64,000 bases of DNA, taken from NCBI GenBank assembly GCA_000328365.1, contig KB302615.1, positions 645,160-709,159 on the forward strand, written 5' to 3'. Below are positions 17,044 to 29,400 of this stretch, piece by piece (positions within the stretch are counted from its first letter, which is position 1; each line of letters opens with the position of its first letter). Both the position numbers and the translations under genes were made by a program. Below the pieces are notes generated by a model that was given only the letters and a program-made list of their open reading frames with translations, ran no database searches and had not been told where the DNA came from. The stretch is from Capitella teleta. Taxonomy: Eukaryota; Annelida; Polychaeta; Capitellidae.

Positions 17044-17580
17044 TACTTGAATATCTGTCATGCTACAGTTAAAATGATAGTCTTGCAGGATACAGTCTTA
17101 GTATAATAGTCTTGCAGGACTTAAATTCATGCTCAGTCCTGTACCTTTCTTTGAGGCCTATATATACCTCTGCCTGGCGGCACCACTTTCCGTTGTTCCA
17201 TGTAAATATAATTGCTTTGTTTTATTGTTTACCATTCTTCATTGCAATACAATTTAAGTTGTGATTGTACCCATATTATAGCTCTCTTTAATGATTTATT
17301 GAGGGCCATCGATTGTTCTATGTTTTAAAACAGAACTTGGTCTCGTTTAAGATTTACCTATCACTGGATGACTGTAGATCTATGGTACGCCTATGAAGTA
17401 AAAAACAATATGAACTAGGCCTATATAGTGAGGCATAGTAAACCATCCAAATTAATGGACGCTTAACTGCTTGAGCCGTGTCACAGCCCTTGCTAAAGTC
17501 GATGGCCATGAGGGCTGGGGTTATTCAATGTTGTAGTGTGATTTCCTCTGATTGTCTCAATTAGTAACATGTGACTATCT

Positions 17581-17609
17581 ACCATACTCTATCTAGGATA
17601 GAGTATGGT
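17581..17609. repeat. Perfect hairpin, 13-bp arms
   Basis: ACCATACTCTATC and its exact reverse complement are separated by TAG. It lies next to a LINE fragment. Its role is unknown and it may be a transposon end relic. Confidence 0.8.
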
Positions 17610-17689
17610 GAAAATGAGGGAGAATGATGGTATTGTAGAGGGTGAGAAGGGTGCGTAAGGGGACGAACTTCAAGGTATTTATCTGTCTG

Positions 17690-18062
17690 ACCAATCGAGA
17701 TACCCTCATAATGTTATTTTTTTGAAGTGGTCTGTCCACGTCAAGTGATGGTTTAGGTGTAGTCCGAGGAAATTAAAAGAGGAACATTGTCTAATCTCAG
17801 TGTCATTTATGCGTTGGGAGAGGGGAGCGATTCCTTTTCTATGTTTGTGGAAGACCGTGAGACAGGTCTTGTTTGCATTTAGAGAGAGTTTGTTTATTTT
17901 TAGCCATTCATTGATTTCTTGTAATTCATCATTTATTGATATTTCCGGATTCTGTCAAAAGAGCTTAGATAATAGGTGTAAAATTGGTACATCATATTGA
18001 GGAAGGTCATTCATGTAGATTATGAAAAGGAGAGGCCAAGGATCGACCCCTGAGGCACTCCA
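17690..18062 (-). mobile_element. LINE reverse-transcriptase fragment
   Basis: The minus strand encodes GVPQGSILG followed, after a one-base shift, by PLLFIIYMNDLP, then EWLKINKLSLNANKT and FNFLGLHLNHHLTWTDHF. These are the order and spacing of RT motifs C to post-E of CR1/jockey-type LINEs. The YADD box is not recognisable and there is at least one frameshift, so the copy is dead. It is cut at 18062, where a different repeat begins. Confidence 0.75.
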
Positions 18063-19354
<1,292 letters not shown>

Positions 19355-19725
19355 NNNNNNNNNNNNNNNNNNNNNNNNNNNNNNNNNNNNNNNNNNNNNN
19401 NNNNNNNNNNNNNNNNNNNNNNNNNNNNNNNNNNNNNNNNNNNNNNNNNNNNNNNNNNNNNNNNNNNNNNNNNNNNNNNNNNNNNNNNNNNNNNNNNNNN
19501 NNNNNNNNNNNNNNNNNNNNNNNNNNNNNNNNNNNNNNNNNNNNNNNNNNNNNNNNNNNNNNNNNNNNNNNNNNNNNNNNNNNNNNNNNNNNNNNNNNNN
19601 NNNNNNNNNNNNNNNNNNNNNNNNNNNNNNNNNNNNNNNNNNNNNNNNNNNNNNNNNNNNNNNNNNNNNNNNNNNNNNNNNNNNNNNNNNNNNNNNNNNN
19701 NNNNNNNNNNNNNNNNNNNNNNNNN
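19355..19725. other. Assembly gap (N)
   Basis: 371 undetermined bases inside simple repeats. The true length is unknown. Confidence 1.
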
Positions 19726-19943
<218 letters not shown>

Positions 19944-21795
19944 TATTGCTAATTAATTATTGTTAAGATCGGTGAACAATTTCAGGTACTGATAAGAGAG
20001 AAGACACTCTGATGGGAAATGCAGTCCAAGGTTCAGCACATACTCAATTCAGAGTAATATAGTGAGTCTTTTGAAAATTGCGTTCCCTACAAAACCGGTA
20101 TACTTCGTTCCAATTGCATTCAGATCACTTGGTTCGAGGTATTCGAAGCGGGTTCCATACCAGGCAATCAAAAGCCAACAGATTGTCATTAATATGCTAG
20201 GGGCTGACCTGCCCTTTAAGAAACATTTCATAGGTTAATTGCATTACGTGTATACAATATTGAGTTCTGTAGAAATTACCCGAAACTGTCGATCAGGGAG
20301 CCATTTATGATCTGGTACGTGTGTTAACCAATTCTATATACATTGCAATATTAATGCTGTCAATTTGAATTCCAGGTTGTTGTTTTTCAGCCAAATAAAT
20401 CAAAGAAATAAATGAAAAAATCACCCAATTAAGTGATGAAGTATGTTAACTTTAAAACCAGTGCATCAGCATAACAAACTCAAAGTACAATGTTAGAAGT
20501 GAAAAACTTTGCTAGAATAAAATGAATTCACCTTTGCTTTAAAACATTAAAACTGGACAAATACGAAATTCTTGTTTAGCATTTCACACATAAGCAATTC
20601 GGCTAACATATAGGAGCATTTGAAATGCTCAGTTCTTGTAAAATGCTCAACCAATGACAAATTGTCATGACTAAAGACGAAAGTATGTTGGAAGTACTAC
20701 AGAAAGCATATATACATGCAATTACATGTGTGAACCCGATACTATAGTAATACATGTTGTAGTGTCCAATATCCATGATCAGATGTAGAGGTGACGGCAT
20801 TTATCTATTGAGTCTTGGACGATAGCCTATGCGTATTTATGATATTTATCGTTTTATCGAGCGGCTAAAGCCAAGCTAGATTCTCAACAGGCTATATAGC
20901 TGTTACTTATGGCAAATATGGGAGACCTGGTTCCAGTTCCCCTGAGCTTGATTCCCCTTCATTAGCCAGATCAGAGTAGGGAGCTAAAGGGAAGCTAGGA
21001 GACGTTAGCCTGTCAATGAAAGTGTGACATAACAAACATGTTAACGGTTAACCGCCACCCTGACCCTTGAATAATTGTTACATGCATTTGAATGTTTAAT
21101 TCTAATGTAACGAATGATATGAGAGGCATCACAAAAGATCCTCGATGCACATCTTGACAGATAAACAAATTAAAGTATGATGACATTTTCTATGCACTTG
21201 ATGGCATCATGACCTGATTTCATACCCAATTTTAGATATTTTCATTGATTACAGCGGATTCTGAATATGTTGTGAAGCTTCCAATTCTGCATCGGGTACA
21301 CTAAATATAAATTATGTTGCCATTCCGTCCAGGTTAAACATTAAATTGACTGGACTATGCGAGGATTGATCTTTAATTTTAACAATTTGCCGGAGAATTC
21401 TTAAATGCTTCGTGTAAAATCACTTGTCGCAGTATGTCCTGCTCCTAGCAGGACGTATGTCATCCTCCTCCACGATTACGATAACAGCCCTTCAACCTGC
21501 GAATATTGTATATTATAATGTCTTTTCATAAACACTAAGTACGAGGCAAAGACAATCACTTGTACTTGATTAAAAATATACCATGTTTCAAGCGTTATCG
21601 ACAATTAAGGACACAATCATATTTTTAGTGTAGCGTTTCGAGCAGTTTGGTGTACCAAAATAAAACTGCAATCAAATCAATAAACGACAAAAATAAGAAA
21701 ACTCGTTCCGCAGATAACAATAAATTATTAATTATAATTTTAAGAAATGGAAGAAATTTTTTTGTTGCAATCAATAATAATCATCGTCACCCTAT
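19944..21795. other. Intergenic, nothing recognised
   Basis: AT-rich sequence with only short chance open frames. No repeat ends or RNA gene were seen. Confidence 0.5.
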
Positions 21796-22583
21796 TTATC
21801 CGCAATCTTCGTCGTCATAAGCATCCTCATCGTGGGAGCCTGGATTGAAAAATAATTCATCCCTTTCGCCAATATAGTCTCTGAAGATTTTATTGAGGTC
21901 GTATTTATGCTGGACAACAGGGATGTCACCGATGTGTGGCGAAAACAAGTCCACTATATAGGCAAATGTACTCTCAATTGCGAGAAGAGAGGTGTATACT
22001 CTCGTGTATATTGCCTTTTCGAAATGATTCGTTGGGTTCAAATTGACCAAGCGATTGAGCTTTTTCATGTAGCACTCAGACATCCAAGAACTGTATATAA
22101 TCATTTCCTGTTTGATCTCTGCTTCTTCCTCCTCGGCCCGATTCTTCGGGAAATGAAAATTGAGTACTTGACGCTGGACTGTACTTGGAAGAGGGCCACA
22201 CTCTCCACACTGAATGATGATACATGCATATATACAGTGTAATATCATTTGAATACAGTATCTCAAAAAGAACGTTTACACAGACCTGCACAATAGTTCC
22301 TTTTCAGAGTACGTCAGGAGAGAATGGCGGTCGTGAACATGAGGTAGCAACTTGGCCACATAATGCGACTTGGTTGCCGCCTCAAATATATTTAAGGCGT
22401 CTATATATTCGGCTTCTTCGGACTGCCAACGTCTCATTTGATGGAAACATTCGGTTATTCGCAAACGATTCCCCACTCTGAATACATTTTAAATTATTAT
22501 GCCAAGTTTGATTACAGCACACACGTTACATCATCTTGAAAACTTACTCGAATATTTCATCATCAGAGATATTCGACTGATTT
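21796..22583 (-). CDS. Unrecognised spliced gene (3' part)
   Basis: I do not recognise this protein. Three minus-strand exons join in frame: 22583-22548 (36 nt), 22477-22282 (196 nt) and 22209-21796 (414 nt). The splice sites are TTTCAG/ and /GTAAGT, TTCAG/ and /GTGTAA, and CATTCAG/. The product has a charged, probably helical part (ECFHQMRRWQSEEAEYIDAL), then a Cys cluster across the last junction (L-L-C-R-S-C-G-E-C-G). A second likely helical part follows (KKLNRLVNLNP, YTRVYTSLLAIE), and it ends in an acidic tail DEDAYDDEDCG. A possible upstream exon within 23023-22855 has several Cys (INCNCSSDNRW..VKMQDRC) and could join in phase through a weak GTCGAA donor, but this is uncertain. No transmembrane segment is obvious. 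The consistent phases argue for a real gene. Confidence 0.5.
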
Positions 22584-23908
22584 CTGAAAGCAAAATAAGT
22601 CAAGATTATACAGACCAGTGATAAGTTTTATGAAATAGCTTTTGTAACCAGATATGTGCAAAAGCAAGGTAGTTCATCCTGTGGTTGGGAGTCATTTCCT
22701 TGTTATTTTTGAGAACGGTCGCATGTAAGACCAGAGGTTTGTTCGCATAATAGTTCTTGGTCGCATAATATGTACATGCATTAATGCATGTAATTAATAT
22801 TATAACTTTCATAAAATAGGCCTACAGCACCTGGACAACTTAGCATCTTCGACCTTTGAGAACATCGATCTTGCATTTTGACCGGCGTCCACCTATTGTC
22901 TGACGAACAGTTACAATTAATGGGGCGGAACCTCCGGGAGAACACCAAGCGGAACCTACAAGAAATAGTGAGACCGAAAGGCATTTGTTTAACTTGAATG
23001 GCAACATATTGATTAGGCTTCATTAGGTCAAATTATGGGGCCTTGAACTTCGTGCTTCACCACGTGGACCAATGTTTGTTTACTTTTCTTTTTTTTTTTA
23101 CCACTTCTTGTTTGTTCGATTGATGTCTAAGGTAACTAAAATCAAGGACAATACAGGTAAGAAAACTCGTAAAGCTACTATGACACCTTCGATCTACAAT
23201 TTCTGTGCTATATTGTATTTTACGATTTGTGTTACTAAAATAATGATATCATAGCAATAAAAATGTCCACAATTTACAACCCGACGCACGCGCTCACTGC
23301 ACCGTTAGATTGATGGACAATGGGGGCAAATGGCCTGTTTAGGGCGTCTGGTCGTAAAATCGAGCTTATCTGGAACCAGCGCAGACTGTATTATGAGTTA
23401 CGCGCGATTAATATTCTTTACATTTTTGTATATTAATTAATTGGGACTTCATTGTTTTGAAGAAGTAACTAGAAACTTCACGTTTGTAAATTGTTGACAT
23501 TCTGAATCAAATTATACTATATGTATATGTAGTTTACTGTATGTAAATACCTTCAAAATCCAATTATAGGATGATCCCAAACGAATACACTGTATAGTAA
23601 TCGATCCCAGTTCTATACTTGGATCTAAATGGGTGTGTGAATTTTATTGATACTAGCTAGTACATGGCTATATAACCAAGAAGGAACGGTATTTAATTAG
23701 TATTTTTAATTATTTCCGTTGGAGGTGAACTTGATGACATGTGTGTGCATGCGAGCAGATAGATCGATGCAGACTCAGATGGCGATAACCCACATGCCGT
23801 GGTGAGCATGGTATTATTATGCAATGATCGGGTATTCTTAATTCTGCTTCATATATTATAATATGCTCTAGAAGTCGAATGCATTTCTTTTTTCAAATGA
23901 AAAAGTTA

Positions 23909-23999
<91 letters not shown>

Positions 24000-26475
24000 C
24001 TTTTTATGGTTCTTTCTATGTCATATTGCATGTAGGCCTATATGCGAAATAAAATATCATATAATATGTAAGCAGCATTTGAAATATCGCCAAAAGAAAA
24101 AAATATAATAATAATAAAAATTAAAAATAAAAAAAATAAAAAAATAAATAAAAAAATCACAAAAATAAGAAATATTATTAAATAAGTAAGAATATTCTTA
24201 TTCTTATTATTAAAATATGTACATACTCACGATTAGCAGGTGATATTCAGTGCAAAAAAAAAAAGTAGCTTCTTAACAGTACGTAATCCGGAAGGCATTA
24301 ATGAGATGCGCGAGACAGAGGCTAGCAAGTCGAAAATGAACTGATGCCAGCCGGCCTCAAGTCATCACCGCCGAGTGTAAATTAGCATAATTTATGCAGA
24401 GGTACTGGCACGTATGCCTTTTTCTGTCAGACAGTAGCATGTTCATGATCATGCTGTGATTTGCACGGAAGTTATCTGATAATTATCACGAATTATCTTG
24501 GACATTTTGCTCCGGCAATTATATAATCGTTCTATATTCGTTATTCGTTATACCAAATGATCCACTTTGCATGGTATATGCATTAAATTACTTAAATTTT
24601 ACTAGATATTTCCCTATCATTTTTCAGCGACCTTCAAGTATTTGTTTCACATGAATATAATGATATTACCTTAATAATCATCTAACTTACCGATAATCCT
24701 GTCATATGTCTGACACCTCAATCATGTCATTATGTCATATACAATTTACTTACGCATATAATCGCCGGGAGCCACAGCTCGCTGTATTTGAATTATTACG
24801 TCGGGGTCAGTTACACTACCATATATTGCAACCGACAGCTACACTATAAGCTTGCGGAACTGGCCAGTTACACTAACATGTGGGTACTGGCGCATCTAGA
24901 TGGTTGATAAGGTGAGCAGTTAGTTACACTATTTCGTGGCTTCTGGTGGAGCCCCGATTCCACTTCTTAGGGTGTCTGCTTGCAGTGCTTGCAGAACCAG
25001 GTGGAGTTTCGGTCATTTTTTCAGCCGGTATAAGGGAAGTATATGTTAAGTGGGACTTACGCTCGGGCCTGGCCGCCGGCAATTGAGAAAATTCGCTCTC
25101 GAGCCGAGAGACATCAACCCCGTAGGCTTACCCACACGTCCAGTCGTCCACTCTCGATCATTACTCTTCCTCTATGGTTCCACCAGCCTGCGACCAGAAC
25201 CACCTAAGTAAATCTAATTAAGTAATAAGGCATTATGTTGGAGAAACTTGTATTTATTATTACTTTTTTTTTTTCGATCGCCCTGTACATTAATAATTAT
25301 TGACTATTGACCCTGGGTCAATCCGTGCAATCTGGCAGAATTAACGGCGCACTCCGAGTGGCTTCACATGAGTGATGTAATTTGATAATAAAAGCGTAGC
25401 TCTGTAGTTTGTACGATGTATGTCGATCTGGAGCGATTCGTAAATAATTGTCAGGAGCTAGTACATGAATCAGTTAAGAATGTTGACCCAGCGCCGCGAA
25501 CAGTTCGTACGCATCTACGCATGGGTAATGACACCTATACAACTATAATTACTTGACCCAAATTCACACTTCGGTGAAACTCGTGTGTTTCCGCCTCTTC
25601 GAATCCAACCAATCACCGGCGCTCTTTTTCCCGCTGACCTTTATTTCCGAGTTTCCTGTCGGTGTTTAACCCAGCTGAATACATGAAAATAGCCGATGTT
25701 CTAATCATTGGTTAGTTTATTGCATCTTAACGGATTACACACTTCATAACGAATTTTCCAATACCCCATCAGCGCCAGTGGGCTTCCTCTGGTGATCTGT
25801 GGCGATTATTCGTGTAATGGCCGAATGCGATCCCACATCCAAAATGGCTGCATTTCTCTCGGTTTCTCAATGATCCTGCTGGTTTTATTTTCGATCCCGC
25901 GGTTTCTATGGTGAAATATTGTGATTAGACAATTCTGAATACATGTGTTCATTTTGTACCACTATCAGTGTTCAAGGCACACTTTTTAATTGTATCATAA
26001 CGCCACGATCGAAGATTTCCTATCTCACAGCTCTGTAACACTACAGTCTTAGTGAGTTAGTCTTACTTATTCGACTCATTCAAATTTCCATTCTCATGAT
26101 TCTATAAGAAATCAAGGTAATGAATCCGAAAATAATTAAAATTTATATTTTCTAAATAATCAGATCTGATCACGCACTATGTTGCAATATCATACACATA
26201 CAATACATGATTTAACTGCATCACCATTTTTCCTTCCATGAAGAACTTTTAATGCTCTTTCACTTTGCACTTGATGAATAGTCTAATGAAATGGTCACCT
26301 TGAATTGTCTTCTAAGATGTATAACCGAATAAGACCTACACCACAATTCATTACTCCAGACTAGTGAGTCCCTTTGACATGCACTGACATACTAGCTAAA
26401 TGCACTGATCAGACAGTAATTATGCTTTGGAGATGTGTCATTTACAACCTTTCACTTATACATTTTCAGTTGAGC
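22584..26475. other. Spacer upstream of the NSD gene
   Basis: Holds a possible extra exon of the minus-strand orphan gene (within 22855-23023), a TA microsatellite, a spaced TTACACTA motif near 24.8 kb, and the presumed NSD promoter and 5'UTR exon near 25.6-25.9 kb. An AAAATGGC, YY1-like string lies near 25841. No other gene could be supported. Confidence 0.4.
23913..23996. repeat. (TA)n microsatellite
   Basis: An 84-base pure TA run, able to extrude as a cruciform. Confidence 0.97.
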
Positions 26476-29400
26476 ATGGAGTCTGAGGAGAGCTCCTCGA
26501 AGCCCCCGGTGCGACACAACCTCCCTCAAATCCCTATTCGCAGCAGAGCGGCGATCAGCAAAAGCCTTCTCCCAGAGGCTGAGACTGAGCTTCGTTTGTT
26601 ATCAATGGAGGATCTCAGCCAGGAATTCAGTCCTGAGCGTGTATCGGCTGAGGCGGCTGCAAGTCCCCCCTCAGTGCCGTCCCCCGCGTCTCACGCACCA
26701 GTCATCAATGCTTCACCAACGCCAATCAAACTGCGCATTCGTAGATCAGTGTGCGACGGGAAAACCGAAGTGTCATCAGAAGAAATCATCGAGGGCCCCC
26801 CAGCTCCAAGCCCTCAGATCCCTGTTGCAGCAGCCGCTCCTCCTCCAAAACGGGCACGGACGAAGGGTGAACTGAAGAAACAGCTGCAGGAGAAGCGAGG
26901 GAAGCGTGGAGGCCTCCTGCCGGTGCTTCCACCTCCTCCAGAACCCCTCCCCCCTCCTCTGCAGCCTCCTCTTCCTCCAATCACACAAAAGCCAAAACTG
27001 GAGTTGAAGCAACCGGATCCTGATGCGAAGGATGCCAAGTTCCTCATCGGCGATATGTTGTGGGGTCGAGTTGCTGGCCACCCCTGGTGGCCGTGTATGG
27101 TCGGTTATGATCCTTTCCAAGGAATTTTCACTCGGATACAAAGTATAACTTTTCTTTCCTTTTTTGTGCAAATTTTGTATTTCAATTTTTTTCCCAGGGG
27201 CTAAAGCGAGGATGACACACGTTCACTTTTTTGGCAGCGAAGGGGAGAGAGGTTGGGTGCCGGATAAATCTTTGATTCCGTTTGAGGGGAAAGAGGCGTT
27301 TGAGAAGTACTGCAGCATGATGCAGGATAAAGACAAGAAGAACAAGAAGAATTACATAATCGCTGGCAGGCGGCGTAAGGCCTGGGAGTTTGCTGTGAAG
27401 GACGCAGAGAGCGCCCAACCTCTGAGCAAAGCTGAGAGGCAGGCGCTCTTTGCAGTGGCGCCTCCTGTTGAGGATAGCTTGAAGCGGCCATCAGATACAA
27501 CGCCACCTGTTGCCAAGCGACAGAAGCGTTCGCAATCAATAACCTCCCCAATGGAGAACCAGAGCGTGGCTCAATTCACCGTTTTCTGCATGCGCAGAAG
27601 GGATGCCCTCAAGCGCGACCACCCTGACTTTAGTCCTGAACAAGTCGATGAACTTCTGAAGACGCAGTGGGACAGTTTAGACGCTGACCAGAAATCACTG
27701 TTCATTCCTATGGGTCAGGACTTTGCTCATTTGAGTAAGCATATGCCCCAGACCACAGCTCCAACTGGTAAAGTTAACCATCCCTCAAGATTGCCTTGAT
27801 CACACTTATTAATTCTCAGAAGCGAAGAAACCACGGCGAAAGAGCTGCCCTGCCAAAAAGAAACTGACCAAAGAAGCCTCGCAGAGACGCAAGGTTTGCT
27901 GTCCCTGCTGCTTGTTTCATTTTGCACTCATTACCTTCCAGAGTGATGGGCCACCAAGTGTAGAAGAGTTGAAGCCACGCAACTTGGATTCCCTGCTGGA
28001 TAAAGTAGTCGAACAACATGTTTCTGAAGAGGTGTGTTTCAGTGGCGATGCATTCCACTTGCAACATTTTAATTTGCAGGGGGATAGCACCAAGGATGAA
28101 ATTGCTCCAAAGAAAAAAAGTCGTACGTGCAAGGTTAAGGAGGAGAGCTCCGATTCGACTGATGCTCAGGACTCTGATGTGGCCGGTGAGAAAGCCAGGC
28201 GTCTAGCCATGCCCTCCATTGAATGGACTGATGGCTGCCCGCCATATGACCTTGAGCTGCTAAAACTGACCACAACTAGTGCGTCTGTGCGGAAGGAGTC
28301 TCTGTGTGGTGTGTGTGAGAAGCCAAATGAGCTACTGCACTGTGTGGGTCCCTGCCTCGGACACTTCCACGCGGCCTGCCTGGGCCTATCGGTCGTGCCC
28401 ACCTCAACCTTCAAATGCGATGAATGCTCAACAGGTTAGTTGCTCTTGTGCACTGATAATGAAATCTGGTTAAACCAATTGTTCTCCTTCAGGGATCCAT
28501 TCTTGTTTCACATGCAAGAAAGCTGACAAGGAAACCAAGAAGTGTTCTTCCCATGGCTGCGGCAAGTTTTACCATATGAAGTGCGTCTCTGGTATCCGGT
28601 CAGCCAAAGTGGACAACGGTCACTTCACTTGTCCGCTTCATGCTTGTGCTACGTGTGCTGTGGATGACGTCTATAAGCCGAAACCCAAGCAAAGTACGTT
28701 TGTTATGCGTTGATTATTGATGTGATTATTTTCCTCGCAGATCGTCTTTTGCGTTGTGTGCGTTGCCCCACTGCTTACCACGCGGGCGATTTCTGCGTGT
28801 CAGCCGGCAGCCAGCAGTTGAACGGCCAGAGCATCATATGTGGCGACCACTTTCAGCCGGTGAAAGGCAACTCTCACCACACCATGTACCACATGAGCTG
28901 GTGTTTTGCTTGTTCCGTTGGTGGTACTCTGCTCTGCTGCGACACCTGCCCCTGCGCATATCACGCTGAATGCCTCAACATACAGCCACCAGAGGGAGCA
29001 TGGCACTGTGAGTTATGCACCAACGGTAAACGACCCGTGTTCGGAGATATCATCTGGGTGAAGTTAGGAATGTATCGGTTAGTAGGATAATTAACCAGTG
29101 AATGAGTGTGCAGGGTTTCTCATGAGCAGGTGGTGGCCCAGTGAAATTTGTCATCCCAAAAACGTTCCAACCAATATTCAGAACATGCGCCACCAACTGG
29201 GAGAATTCCCTGTCAAATTTCTGGGCACGCATGACTACTTCTGGCTGCACCGTGGTCGCGTGTTTGAGTACGAAGAAGACGATAAAGCCACGACACTCAA
29301 AGCCAGCGAATCAAACTCGCTGGGGAAGTCATTCAATCAAGGTGAAAATCAGCCTCAATAATTGATGATTAATTTTTATACACAATTTCTTCCAGCTGTG

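Noticed and set aside
26776-27171. Minus-strand Gly/Glu-rich open frames opposite NSD exon 1
   Set aside because: Shadows of the Pro-rich coding strand; the plus frame is the conserved one.
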